Origin: a virus
Length of the DNA: 64,000 bases
Direction: 5' to 3' (one strand)
Virus record (IMG/VR): IMGVR_UViG_3300045141_000181
Coordinates: 1-64,000 of that record
The number at the start of each line of letters is the position of its first letter. Position 1 is the first letter of the stretch. The notes under the pieces were generated by a model. The model had not been told where the DNA came from and ran no database searches. It was given only the letters and a program-made list of their open reading frames with translations. Positions 27,091 through 33,695 of the stretch are shown here, in pieces. A program made the position numbers and the translations under genes.

Positions 27091-27359
27091 GTAATCAGCA
27101 CCGGCTTTTCTTTCGGCTTCTGCATCCCCTCAAGTTCCGTCACCATGTCGGCCAGCGCCGTCAGCACCGCGTTTCCTCGCTCTTTCGCATCGGCATCCTT
27201 GTGAATCTGCGCCACGTCTTCTTGCACTCGCATCAGAACCGCCGCACAGCCGAGAAAGAAAGCTTCCTGCAGCATCCGGTACGGGCGGCTCTCTTCCCGC
27301 AACCCCGCATGCTTCGCGCCGTAAAAACGCGACCAGGAATGCTCTAGCGAATCGCTCAT
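27087..27359 (-). CDS. Small helical hypothetical protein
   Basis: 90 aa. The start at 27359 forms an ATGA overlap with the upstream stop; a longer frame to 27458 is out of register with gene packing. It is largely helical and charged (FFLGCAAVLMRVQEDVAQIH). Family unknown. Confidence 0.5.
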   Translation of the reverse strand: MSDSLEHSWSRFYGAKHAGLREESRPYRMLQEAFFLGCAAVLMRVQEDVAQIHKDADAKERGNAVLTALADMVTELEGMQKPKEKPVLIT

Positions 27360-27673
27360 ACCGCAACCGCCTGCACCGCATTCCAAGAATCGATCGCTTC
27401 CTGCGTCGTCGGGAACTCCGCGCTCCTGCACAGCGAAGACTGCGTACATTTGCCGCAATTAGACGGAACCGGCTCAATCCAGATTCCGCCGTGACCATCC
27501 TTTGTCACCATCGTGACTGGGCACGTCCGCGCCCCGCATCTCGCACAATCCACCGCGGCAGTCGCGCCCGTTCCATTAATGTTCTTCTGCGCCGTCTCCA
27601 TCGCTTCAAGCACCTGCTCGCTCAACGGCTTCTCTACTTCGTGTTCCGTCCATCCCATATTTCGATTATCCAC
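27356..27673 (-). CDS. Lar-like zinc-ribbon protein (possible restriction alleviation)
   Basis: 105 aa, GTG start at 27673 (an ATG at 27658 is the alternative). The C-terminal 65 residues have CARCGARTCPV, then GGIWIEPVPSNCGKC, then the ending TTQEAIDSWNAVQ. This resembles the Lar family layout (CPFCG ... C..C ... EEAIxAWN), small zinc ribbons first known from restriction alleviation by the Rac prophage. Many Lar-like proteins have no tested function, so anti-restriction is only a suggestion. Confidence 0.6.
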   Translation of the reverse strand: MDNRNMGWTEHEVEKPLSEQVLEAMETAQKNINGTGATAAVDCARCGARTCPVTMVTKDGHGGIWIEPVPSNCGKCTQSSLCRSAEFPTTQEAIDSWNAVQAVAV

Positions 27674-27740
27674 CGGTTTACCGAATTACCGCTCCGCAAT
27701 TCTACCGGCCAACGCTAAAATCGGTTGGTAATAATACGGC

Positions 27741-27926
27741 ATGGATGCCGAGCTCAACGCTGTTTTAGCGGATCAAGGGGTCCTTCCCCTGGACAAGATG
27801 AAGTTGGCTCGCCAGATTGTAGAGAAAGATCCACGCACCGTAATGCTTCGCGATTCTCTTTCACAAATTCAGGACTTCCAATCCATCGAAGATATTTTAA
27901 GGAATTTTCAAGGGCCGATCCAATAG
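27741..27926 (+). CDS. Possible small plus-strand gene (weak)
   Basis: 61 aa, helical and protein-like (LPLDKMKLARQIVEKDPRTV), in a gap between minus-strand genes. A minus-strand frame (27754-27954) overlaps it. No Shine-Dalgarno and no good promoter precede it. Kept because composition looks like a real polypeptide, but evidence is thin. Confidence 0.3.
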   Translation: MDAELNAVLADQGVLPLDKMKLARQIVEKDPRTVMLRDSLSQIQDFQSIEDILRNFQGPIQ

Positions 27927-27944
27927 CCCTTCGTGTTTCTAAAT

Positions 27945-28163
27945 TCACGCACAATTCTCCCTTTTCCCGGCCCGCTCATCCTGTCCATGCTCATCGGGAA
28001 TCTTGCATGAACCGCTTTTCTTACGTCCGGTCGCCCACATTGCACATACTTTCAGCACCGCTATCTGTTGCTTGAATGTTCCGCTCTCCCAGTACACCTC
28101 CAGCAACTTGGCCCCATCGAATCCCGGATATGCCAACTCAATCGCTTCAACCATCGGATCCAT
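27945..28163 (-). CDS. Small hypothetical protein
   Basis: 72 aa with AAAGGAGA upstream of the ATG. VEAIELAYPGFDGAKLLEVY is an alpha/beta start, followed by a basic, polar end. First gene after the 244-nt gap below the small terminase, so it may be the first gene of its transcript. Confidence 0.55.
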   Translation of the reverse strand: MDPMVEAIELAYPGFDGAKLLEVYWESGTFKQQIAVLKVCAMWATGRKKSGSCKIPDEHGQDERAGKRENCA

Positions 28164-28407
28164 TTAACTCTCTCCTTTGGGAATCACAGCGCCCGCGTGT
28201 GAGTTTTAGGCCCATGGCCCGGAGTTTTAAGTACCTAACGATTTCGGGTATGGGGGTGGGTGCCGGGTCCTTCTGAAAAAGAATTACTTGCTCGCCCTAG
28301 CGCACTAGAATCAGCGCTGTCCTGCCTCAACATTGGGACATCGTTGGTACATCTTCTTTGCTCTCAACACTTTCGTTGCATGTGCATCTGATTAGGAATC
28401 CGATGTA
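28164..28407 (-). other. 244-nt gap downstream of the small terminase gene
   Basis: No coding frame is convincing here. It contains two near-direct repeats of GAGTTTTA (around 28203 and 28222) and a G-rich patch (28249-28269) before a run of A. I see no clear terminator or promoter. In phages this position can hold cos or pac DNA, but nothing here proves it. Confidence 0.4.
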
Positions 28408-28971
28408 CTAGCGTTTCGGTAGCGCAATGTCGATTGTCTGATACGCTGCAGGCTCTGTAAGGTCTGCTGTAAGGCTTTGTAAGGTTTGCGGTTGCGAAGC
28501 GGGATAAACGATCTGTATTGCCACGCTGTTGTTTGCAACGCTCTCCAGCTCGCCAGTCGCGCGTCCCAGGATCTCACAGTTCTTATGTGCTTGATTTATA
28601 AGGGGTGCAAGTAAGTGAATGTCGCCATCCGCCTTCGCCTTCTCGATCGACTCATCGGTTACGCCCCAAAGTTTTTCAACTCTTTCCCTGAAGGGCGACG
28701 ACTTCACGATATCCCTTGTAAGGCTTGTTTGTTCTGCAACCCTTACAGCGTTAGGTTTCGTAACTCCTTGCAGCGCTTGGACTTTCTGAGCGGTGAGAAT
28801 TGCTGGGAGCAGAACCTTTGTCTTATACTCGCCAACCTGCTGAGCGCTGATTCCGACCAGTTTCGCAACTTTGCGCAACGGCTGACCCGCAAGAAGTGCG
28901 TCAACCACTTTAGATCGTTGCACTTCCGGGAGATTATCAATGACGGATCTGGATGTTTTAACGGCAGGCAT
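28408..28971 (-). CDS. terS: Terminase small subunit
   Basis: 187 aa. The N-terminal third has a helix-turn-helix (LLAGQPLRKVAKLVGISAQQ), the middle is helical, and the end of the conserved part reads CEILGRATGELES followed by NNSVAIQIVYP, a typical small-terminase ending. The small subunit recognises the packaging site and feeds DNA to the large subunit. It lies just downstream of an HNH gene, a common arrangement. TGTAAGG repeats lie inside its 3' part and directly upstream. The two terminase genes are separated by about ten small genes and one HNH gene. Confidence 0.75.
   Translation of the reverse strand: MPAVKTSRSVIDNLPEVQRSKVVDALLAGQPLRKVAKLVGISAQQVGEYKTKVLLPAILTAQKVQALQGVTKPNAVRVAEQTSLTRDIVKSSPFRERVEKLWGVTDESIEKAKADGDIHLLAPLINQAHKNCEILGRATGELESVANNSVAIQIVYPASQPQTLQSLTADLTEPAAYQTIDIALPKR
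28456..28484 (+). repeat. TGTAAGG repeat cluster inside terS
   Basis: Three copies of TGTAAGG start at 28456, 28468 and 28478, spaced 12 and 10 bp. Single copies lie at 28717 (direct) and 28741 (inverted, CCTTACA). They fall in the coding region for the C-terminal part of the small terminase, where some phages keep their packaging site. Confidence 0.7.
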
Positions 28972-28981
28972 GTCAGGGCTT

Positions 28982-29020
28982 TGTAAGGGCTTATAAGGTT
29001 TATGTAAGGTTTATGTAAGG
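28982..29020 (+). repeat. Helically phased TGTAAGG repeats upstream of terS
   Basis: TGTAAGG at 28982, TATAAGG at 28992, TGTAAGG at 29003 and 29014: steps of 10, 11 and 11 bp, one DNA turn. The best two copies extend to TTATGTAAGGT. They begin 11 bp upstream of the small terminase start codon on the minus strand. Candidate binding site for the small terminase (packaging site, autoregulation, or both). Confidence 0.75.
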
Positions 29021-29120
29021 TTTGGGGTTGAATAAGGCTCACCCTTGCCAGGGGTGTCGCGCACTTTCTTAGGGTGCGGCCGGTGTCTGTGCGGCTGGCT
29101 TGACGCGCAACGCGTCGGCC

Positions 29121-29696
29121 CTAACGATCCCGCACAACGCCATTTGCCCGAATGATTCCGCTTTGTATCGCGTTTCCAGAGAGGTGCTGGCTCCTGGCTT
29201 CATTCTTCGGGCCGACCATCCCAGCTAGTGCTGGCATATGGTCACCGGTGCGACCTTGCGACCGTTCTACTTTTTTGCGCTCCAAACGCTGGCGCTTTGC
29301 CTTCTTGACGGCCTTGATTTCTTTTGCGGCGCTCGGGATTCCGTGGTAAGCGCGATGGCAGTCATCGCACGTCACAACCACGTCCGTAGGCAGTTCTTTG
29401 CCGAGGCGCTCGTAGGTCAAATGATGAATCTGTGGATGCTTGGTGTACGCTTTGCACACTTCGCACGCAGAGCCACGTTGCGCGAGCGTATTCATGCGGA
29501 ATATGCGCCATTCGGCTGAGCGCAGATACGTTTTGTATTTGCTCTCTTTGGGCCTGAATTGTTCAGCACGCTTGCGTTTGGCCGCTTTTCGCTCGGTTGG
29601 CGTCAGTGACGTATGAGTCGCGTATTCCAGCGACATCGCGCGCAGTTTCATCATCTTACGCGCACGCTCACGGACTAATTTATTCGGTTGCGGCAT
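29121..29696 (-). CDS. HNH endonuclease next to small terminase
   Basis: 191 aa. A basic N-terminus leads to YLRSAEWRIFRMNTL, then CEVC, QIHHLTYERLGKE, and VVVTCDDCHRAYHG, the classic Cys-pair/His-His/Cys-pair HNH domain (about residues 60-120). HNH proteins next to terminase genes take part in DNA packaging in several phages of the HK97/phi11 type. Distinct from the homing family A in this window because it lacks SGCWLW and the GH knuckles. Confidence 0.8.
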   Translation of the reverse strand: MPQPNKLVRERARKMMKLRAMSLEYATHTSLTPTERKAAKRKRAEQFRPKESKYKTYLRSAEWRIFRMNTLAQRGSACEVCKAYTKHPQIHHLTYERLGKELPTDVVVTCDDCHRAYHGIPSAAKEIKAVKKAKRQRLERKKVERSQGRTGDHMPALAGMVGPKNEARSQHLSGNAIQSGIIRANGVVRDR

Positions 29697-29723
29697 TAGC
29701 CCAAATCTTTTTTCACTTTGTTC

Positions 29724-29752
29724 TTGACTTAAGCAGCTAGCAGCTTTAGTAT
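29724..29752 (+). promoter_or_regulatory. Sigma70-like promoter P1 with palindromic spacer, leaderless
   Basis: TTGACT (29724-29729), 17-bp spacer, TAGTAT (29747-29752), then 6 nt to the ATG at 29759. The spacer is a 16-bp palindrome AAGCaGCTAGCaGCTT (29731-29746). With initiation about 7 nt after the -10 box the transcript would begin at the start codon. Confidence 0.75.
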
Positions 29753-29758
29753 TGAGCC

Positions 29759-29992
29759 ATGGAACATATAGCAGATCGGATCAAGGCGCACTTGGCAGCC
29801 GATCCGAACAATGTGATCGTGGTGGCCACGTATACGAAGGCTTGGCAGATCCAGCAGAAGGACATCGATAAATTCGCCAAACGCGGTTATGAGCTAATCA
29901 GCAAGCGTGACGGCGAATCCGGATTCTACATGCAGCAGGGTAAATCCAAGGTCTATTGCACTGGCGGTGTTCGCTTCGGAGCTTACCGCTAA
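29759..29992 (+). CDS. Small hypothetical protein, first gene of the plus-strand block
   Basis: 77 aa: HIADRIKAHLAADPNNVIVV, then a helix, then SGFYMQQGKSKVYCTGG. It looks like a compact alpha/beta protein. No family recognised. It has no Shine-Dalgarno and starts 6 nt after a -10 box. As the first early gene in a phage accessory block it could counter host functions, but that is inference from position. Confidence 0.65.
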   Translation: MEHIADRIKAHLAADPNNVIVVATYTKAWQIQQKDIDKFAKRGYELISKRDGESGFYMQQGKSKVYCTGGVRFGAYR

Positions 29993-30006
29993 ACCGGGAG
30001 CCTAAC

Positions 30007-30177
30007 ATGCCACTCAGCCAAATCCTAGAAGCTATCAACGATTGCCACTTAAGCCAGGAGGAACTGCGCGATGTTTACTCGGCAGTCACTCAACGATTGG
30101 CCCAGAACGAAACGCAAGAAATGGAATTCGACCCAGACGAAAATTATTTTGCATTAGCTCTTGACATAACCAGCTAG
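30007..30177 (+). CDS. Small acidic protein
   Basis: 56 aa. ATG at 30007 with CGGGAG six bases upstream; a longer frame from 29956 overlaps the previous gene. Sequence is helical and acidic (ILEAINDCHLSQEELRDVYS; EMEFDPDENYF). Cotranscribed with the previous gene. Function unknown. Confidence 0.6.
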   Translation: MPLSQILEAINDCHLSQEELRDVYSAVTQRLAQNETQEMEFDPDENYFALALDITS

Positions 30178-30189
30178 CAGGTTTAATAT
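30161..30189 (+). promoter_or_regulatory. Promoter P2, same design as P1
   Basis: TTGACA (30161-30166), 17-bp spacer, TAATAT (30184-30189), 6 nt to the ATG at 30196. The spacer holds the palindrome AACCaGCTAGCaGGTT (30168-30183), sharing the core AGCTAGCA with P1 at the same distance from the start codon. It overlaps the end of the preceding gene. Confidence 0.75.
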
Positions 30190-30195
30190 AAGGAC

Positions 30196-30414
30196 ATGAG
30201 CAAAACGACAGTATGCCCAGAGAATCTAAAACAGCTAGCTAGGAATGTAGGGTTAAGAGCAAAGTCTAGCGATGGCCAGATAGTTATCTATGCGGACGGA
30301 AAGCAAATTTGGAATTTCACAATCCAGGAAGCCCTTAGCACTATTGAAGCTTATGCTGGAAGCCATGAGAACTATGAGATGGCGCTTAAAAATTATAAGG
30401 CATTATCCGCATAG
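30196..30414 (+). CDS. Small hypothetical protein
   Basis: 72 aa, alpha/beta (NVGLRAKSSDGQIVIYADGK, then FTIQEALSTIEAYAGSHENY). Driven by P2 and probably leaderless. Family not recognised. Confidence 0.6.
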   Translation: MSKTTVCPENLKQLARNVGLRAKSSDGQIVIYADGKQIWNFTIQEALSTIEAYAGSHENYEMALKNYKALSA

Positions 30415-30423
30415 GAGCATGAC

Positions 30424-30627
30424 ATGTTTACAAACGAAACCATCGAACAATATCGGCCAGCCGTTGAGCTATTTGCCGATGCATTCGGCAGACCGGAAGC
30501 AGTTCTGTTGAACTTTGAGACCGGCGAACTTACCGCCATCGAGGATATGCGGTGCTTGCCTGAATTGCGCTATTCGATTCGCGCGGAGTACATCTACAGT
30601 ACTCCGTGGTCTGGAGGTGCTGTTTGA
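30424..30627 (+). CDS. Small hypothetical protein
   Basis: 67 aa with TAGGAGC before the ATG, 9 bp after the previous gene. TIEQYRPAVELFADAFGRPE is helical; the rest is acidic with several aromatics. The stop codon overlaps the TTG start of the next gene. Confidence 0.6.
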   Translation: MFTNETIEQYRPAVELFADAFGRPEAVLLNFETGELTAIEDMRCLPELRYSIRAEYIYSTPWSGGAV

Positions 30628-30821
30628 CATCCTACAAACCAGTCTGGGATCTAACCACGATCCCAGATCCCCAATTCAATTCCGAACACGCGCGCCGCAA
30701 TAGCGCGAAGCGCAAGACCCATTCCGGGGGCAAGGACGGCAGGCCGCGAACCGATGCGCCTAGATGCGCTTGTGGGCTCATGACGGCTAGATTGGCTACA
30801 ATCCGTAAGCATATCTGTTAG
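30624..30821 (+). CDS. Small protein with C-terminal zinc ribbon, TTG start
   Basis: 65 aa. TTG at 30624 is chosen because GGAGGT lies 5 nt before it and TTGA overlaps the upstream stop. The order PVWDLTTIPDPQFNSEHARR, then NSAKRKTHSGGKDGRPRTDA, then a C-terminal CACGLM...HIC resembles small bacterial proteins carrying WDL..(I/V)PD..F.SE..RRN.AKR and a final metal site. Likely DNA- or RNA-binding; function unknown. Confidence 0.65.
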   Translation: MTSYKPVWDLTTIPDPQFNSEHARRNSAKRKTHSGGKDGRPRTDAPRCACGLMTARLATIRKHIC

Positions 30822-30991
30822 GCGCTAGCGCTCTTCGCCTTCTCAAACCCGCGCAATTGCAGGAACTTAGCGATCGATCCGTTTGGCTGAACTAGAATGT
30901 CCAATTCCTCAAGAATGCCCGCAAGATCCGACACTTGCTTTTCCAGGCTTCTCACTTTGGCTTCGAGGTCGGCTTTTGTGTCGACAGCCAC
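30818..30991 (-). CDS. Small coiled-coil protein on the opposite strand
   Basis: 57 aa from a GTG at 30991 to TAA at 30818. The translation is clearly protein-like: DLEAKVRSLEKQVSDLAGIL continues as a heptad-patterned coiled coil, then VQPNGSIAKFLQLRGFEK. No good Shine-Dalgarno was seen. It fills the gap between two plus-strand genes and its stop overlaps the stop of the convergent gene. Confidence 0.45.
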   Translation of the reverse strand: MAVDTKADLEAKVRSLEKQVSDLAGILEELDILVQPNGSIAKFLQLRGFEKAKSASA

Positions 30992-31013
30992 AAAAATAAA
31001 TCCATTTTTCTTC

Positions 31014-31042
31014 TTGACTCTCTACATGCACGCATGTAATAT
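31014..31042 (+). promoter_or_regulatory. Promoter P3, same geometry
   Basis: TTGACT (31014-31019), 17-bp spacer, TAATAT (31037-31042), 6 nt to the ATG at 31049. A palindrome TACATGCacGCATGTA spans 31023-31038. Sequence downstream of the -10 (TTGAGaCATGGAA) is nearly identical to that of P1 (TTGAGcCATGGAA). Confidence 0.75.
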
Positions 31043-31048
31043 TGAGAC

Positions 31049-31339
31049 ATGGAAACGAAACCGGCTTCTAAAGTTTTCTCAGAGATTCGGCGGTTGCTTG
31101 CTTCCGCTAACTCGCGGGCTAATGGGCTGTACGTCTACTTGTCTACCAACCAAGAACGAGACCTCTTGAGGTTGGTGAGCGATGCCAGATTCCGGGGTGG
31201 CCTACAGACTCATTCCGAATATCGTGGCTCCTCAAGAGCGTTGCTGATCGGGCGCAACCAATACTCTATCGTTGACGGATGCCTTATGGACATGCTGGAA
31301 GAGTCTAGGCGCATCGCATCGGAGGCGGAAAATGTCTAA
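31049..31339 (+). CDS. Small hypothetical protein
   Basis: 96 aa, helical N-terminus (ASKVFSEIRRLLASANSRAN) then alpha/beta. Driven by P3, probably leaderless. Its end overlaps the next start. Family not recognised. Confidence 0.6.
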   Translation: METKPASKVFSEIRRLLASANSRANGLYVYLSTNQERDLLRLVSDARFRGGLQTHSEYRGSSRALLIGRNQYSIVDGCLMDMLEESRRIASEAENV

Positions 31340-31832
31340 CCGGATCGACTGGAACGCGCTGGAGGGAGTCGCAAAACGAATCCATGAACTCAATAAAATC
31401 AACGATGCGGCCTCACACTTGCGAGTAGCGCTCTCGCAAGTAATTCCACAAGATGACCGGGTGATTATCGGACATATAGAAGCGGCATTGCACGCGCTGG
31501 AGTCGTGCCATTTGGCCGATGACGAACCATCGAAAGATCCGCCCATGAGACGCAACCTACCCACCGATCCAGCTTGGACTTGTCCGCCATGTAAAACGAC
31601 CAACCTGCCAGACGCCGAGAACTGCCGGGTGTGTGGCTATCCAACTCACGATTTAACCACCGTACCGGACGAACAACTATACTCCGAAACGCAGCGTAGG
31701 CGAGCGCTAAAGCGTTCGTATCAACTGAAAACATCCAAGAGCGAGACAGTGAACGAATCCCGTCGCAAGAAACGTGAGGCGATGCGCAAGTATCGGGAAA
31801 AGCTGAAGTCAAGGCTTCTTAGTGCTCACTAG
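31332..31832 (+). CDS. RanBP2-type zinc-finger protein
   Basis: 166 aa. ATG at 31332 follows GGAGGCGG. A helical N-terminal half precedes WTCPPCKTTNLPDAENCRVCG (about residues 79-99), a zinc-finger of RanBP2 type (W..C..C...N......C..C), and then a basic Lys/Arg-rich helix. Such fingers bind single-stranded RNA or protein. The 3' end overlaps the convergent gene at 31809 by 24 bp. Confidence 0.6.
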   Translation: MSNRIDWNALEGVAKRIHELNKINDAASHLRVALSQVIPQDDRVIIGHIEAALHALESCHLADDEPSKDPPMRRNLPTDPAWTCPPCKTTNLPDAENCRVCGYPTHDLTTVPDEQLYSETQRRRALKRSYQLKTSKSETVNESRRKKREAMRKYREKLKSRLLSAH

Positions 31833-31979
31833 CCATTGGTGCGTCGCAATCCCGTACACACCGCGCAAGTAATCGCGGGCAAACGCTTTGAATTGCTTCC
31901 AGTTGAGCGGCATGACGGTTTGATTCTTGGCGATTGCGGATGTTTTGGTCAGATAGAACGTCTGCGCGGGCTGCGTCAT
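31809..31979 (-). CDS. Small basic protein downstream of lysis cassette
   Basis: 56 aa. Start at 31979 overlaps the upstream stop (ATGA). NWKQFKAFARDYLRGVYGIA is a basic amphipathic helix region. No family recognised. Last gene of the minus-strand lysis operon. Confidence 0.45.
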   Translation of the reverse strand: MTQPAQTFYLTKTSAIAKNQTVMPLNWKQFKAFARDYLRGVYGIATHQWLVSTKKP

Positions 31980-32194
31980 TGCGTGCGCAGCCAAACGCGG
32001 AACTGAGTGCCTTTGGGGAACTGAATCACCCGACGAATCGTGCGCACGTGATTCTTGACGCTCTGCTCCGTGATGCTCAGCTCTTCGGCCGTATCGCTGT
32101 TGCGATAGCCGCTCAGGATACAGTCCAGCACTTCGTTCTCGCGCGCGGAGAGTAGTGGACGCTTATCGGCCAATACCTCAAGCCTCGCGACCAT
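31976..32194 (-). CDS. Stand-alone LuxR/GerE-type HTH protein
   Basis: 72 aa. LSARENEVLDCILSGYRNSD then TAEELSITEQSVKNHVRTIR is a complete GerE helix-turn-helix (about residues 15-58). There is no receiver or autoinducer domain. The start at 32194 shares a TGATG junction with the RlpA-like gene, so it is translated with the lysis genes. It may regulate lysis or the nearby promoters; target sites are not known. Confidence 0.75.
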   Translation of the reverse strand: MVARLEVLADKRPLLSARENEVLDCILSGYRNSDTAEELSITEQSVKNHVRTIRRVIQFPKGTQFRVWLRTQ

Positions 32195-32562
32195 CAGACG
32201 AACTCCCACTCAACATCGGTGTTGTCTTTCATCTCCAGCCAATCCCAAACCAGTTGCCCGAGGTCGATGCCGGCGCCGTTTGTGGTGTGGGCTTCGATCG
32301 GCTGGTTGTACATCTTGCGCTGATTGCTTTCAGACAACGGCCGCGCACCACGCAGCACATATTCGTCATCCTGCTCAGACCACGGGCCGGTGTCCAACAC
32401 TTCGGCCTGTATTACCTTACCGTTCAATGGGTTGCGAACACGTACCCAACGCTTCTTGACTGCCACAGATGGCAGCGCTACAAACGCGCGCTCATTGCTG
32501 ATTGGCCAACCGGTTGAGGTCTGGCCGCCCTCGAGACCTTCTCTCGTGGCCTTAACGATCAT
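32194..32562 (-). CDS. RlpA-like double-psi beta-barrel protein of the lysis cassette
   Basis: 122 aa. KATREGLEGGQTSTGWPISN leads to RWVRVRNPLNGKVIQAEVLD-TGPW and GAGIDLGQLVWDWL, the arrangement of RlpA/3D-type barrels (VRNxxNG ... V.D.GP ... IDL). In phages such proteins often stand next to holin genes and are suspected to act on peptidoglycan. No signal peptide. It is the best candidate lysin here, but catalytic activity is not proven by the sequence. Confidence 0.6.
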   Translation of the reverse strand: MIVKATREGLEGGQTSTGWPISNERAFVALPSVAVKKRWVRVRNPLNGKVIQAEVLDTGPWSEQDDEYVLRGARPLSESNQRKMYNQPIEAHTTNGAGIDLGQLVWDWLEMKDNTDVEWEFV

Positions 32563-32837
32563 TTGGGAGGCTCAACCGTGGTGGATTGCACTGCGGGCTG
32601 ATTCGGTGGTGGCTGCCAACGCTTGTACAGCGACAGCACAGCTCCACCGATGGCGATAGCGGAGAGCCGATGGAAATCAATCTTGTTCAGCTCGATCTTG
32701 CCTTTGGACAGATCCACAGCTTGCACGTAGATATCGCCCAGCGCACCAACTGCGCCGCCGACGGCAATACTAAACGTTGATTTCAGCCAAACCTGCCATG
32801 ACGGCGGGAGTTCAATGGAAATCAGCTTAAGAGCCAT
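32559..32837 (-). CDS. Holin-like membrane protein
   Basis: 92 aa with two membrane segments (about residues 15-40, SIAVGGAVGALGDIYV, and 58-72, LSAIAIGGAVLSLYKRW) and a polar Pro-rich tail. Size, topology and coupling (4-bp overlap) to the RlpA-like gene fit a phage holin that permeabilises the inner membrane. Confidence 0.6.
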   Translation of the reverse strand: MALKLISIELPPSWQVWLKSTFSIAVGGAVGALGDIYVQAVDLSKGKIELNKIDFHRLSAIAIGGAVLSLYKRWQPPPNQPAVQSTTVEPPK

Positions 32838-32881
32838 AGCAACAGCCTGAAGAACGGATCGTATAGAATCGGCGGAAGCGT

Positions 32882-33172
32882 TTAGTTCTCCGCAGCCTTA
32901 GCCTGCCTGCGCTTCACTTTGGCCGCTTCGTAATCCCAGACCTTTTGCGCGAGAAAGTCGTTTTTCACGTGCAACTGATCGCAAGCCGTCTTTTCGTGCT
33001 TCAGTTCTGCCCGGGCGACTTCCAGATCAAAATCTAGCTTCGTGATGCGCTTTTCGAGAATCCGGCCGGTAATCGTCCATGCAATGGCGGCTCCCAGCGT
33101 CGCGCCGGATGCGGCACCCCAGAACACCGGAATGGCATGTGCTAACGGTCCCATCCGTCCGCGCGGCCCCAT
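32882..33172 (-). CDS. Spanin-like protein (membrane anchor plus coiled coil)
   Basis: 96 aa from the ATG at 33172 (33154 is also possible). A membrane segment (IPVFWGAASGATLGAAIAWT) is followed by a coiled coil (LEKRITKLDFDLEVARAELK, ending KVKRRQAK). This is the layout of an inner-membrane spanin (Rz-like), and it lies next to the holin. No partner lipoprotein (Rz1-like) was recognised, so this is tentative. Confidence 0.5.
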   Translation of the reverse strand: MGPRGRMGPLAHAIPVFWGAASGATLGAAIAWTITGRILEKRITKLDFDLEVARAELKHEKTACDQLHVKNDFLAQKVWDYEAAKVKRRQAKAAEN

Positions 33173-33528
33173 TCCAAGCCTGGTTCCAGCACGGCCGCCT
33201 TCGTTGTGCGCCAGCACTCTTGCCATTTGGAGGGCCTGGATTCTAGCCGTATCCATTTGACACGCTTGGACTTCCAGCAAATCGTGTACTCGTTACGGCG
33301 CAGCCGTACAATAGCTTGGCGCGGTTCGATTGATAGGCTTGAGCCATCCAGCAGGAGCTTCACCTTGGGATGGTCAGGGCGCTCTAGAAGCGCAATCGCC
33401 TGCTCTGCTTTGTAGGACACGTGGAAGGGAATCAAAAGGGTTCGCGATGGAACCCGGCACGCGATCAGATTGGCCCCTGAGCGAATACTTCCTTTGGGCG
33501 GCAAAGCGCGGGGTAGGCGCTCTCGCAA
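33142..33528 (-). CDS. Hypothetical basic protein
   Basis: 128 aa, beta-rich and basic (VKLLLDGSSLSIEPRQAIVR, then NEYTICWKSKRVKWIRL). It overlaps the next gene. No good ribosome site was found, so the true start may be downstream. Function unknown. Confidence 0.4.
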   Translation of the reverse strand: MRERLPRALPPKGSIRSGANLIACRVPSRTLLIPFHVSYKAEQAIALLERPDHPKVKLLLDGSSLSIEPRQAIVRLRRNEYTICWKSKRVKWIRLESRPSKWQECWRTTKAAVLEPGLEWGRADGWDR

Positions 33529-33564
33529 CGCTTCACCCCGCCTTGTTCAAATGCTTTGTTGTTT

Positions 33565-33587
33565 GTAGGGTATAGTACTTTCCCTAC
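33565..33587. promoter_or_regulatory. Inverted repeat in the divergent gap (33529-33695)
   Basis: GTAGGG (33565-33570) and CCCTAC (33582-33587) form an inverted repeat around TATAGTACTTT, followed by the palindrome CTACGTAG. The gap separates the minus-strand lysis block from the plus-strand gene at 33696, so it may hold an operator. No convincing minus-strand promoter was found. Confidence 0.35.
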
Positions 33588-33660
33588 GTAGTAAATAGCG
33601 TAGGCGGGGCTACTGTGGAAAGCCTGTTAAAAGTATTTACCGCTTTACCGAAGATTTCTC

Positions 33661-33689
33661 TTGCAATGTGGTAGGCATGCCTATATAGT
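33661..33689 (+). promoter_or_regulatory. Promoter P4, same geometry
   Basis: TTGCAA (33661-33666), 17-bp spacer, TATAGT (33684-33689), 6 nt to the ATG at 33696. The spacer ends in a perfect palindrome TAGGCATGCCTA (33672-33683). Fourth promoter with exactly this spacing and start-codon distance. Confidence 0.75.
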
Positions 33690-33695
33690 TATGAC

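Noticed and set aside
28249-28290. G-rich stretch followed by A-run as a cos site
   Set aside because: No paired or repeated elements support cohesive ends. Recorded only as an uncharacterised gap.
30606-30821. GTG start at 30606 for the zinc-ribbon gene
   Set aside because: TTG at 30624 has GGAGGT at the right distance and overlaps the upstream stop; the longer form lies in the preceding gene.
33330-33575. Plus-strand frame opposite the 128-aa protein
   Set aside because: No promoter or ribosome site and less protein-like composition than the minus-strand frame.
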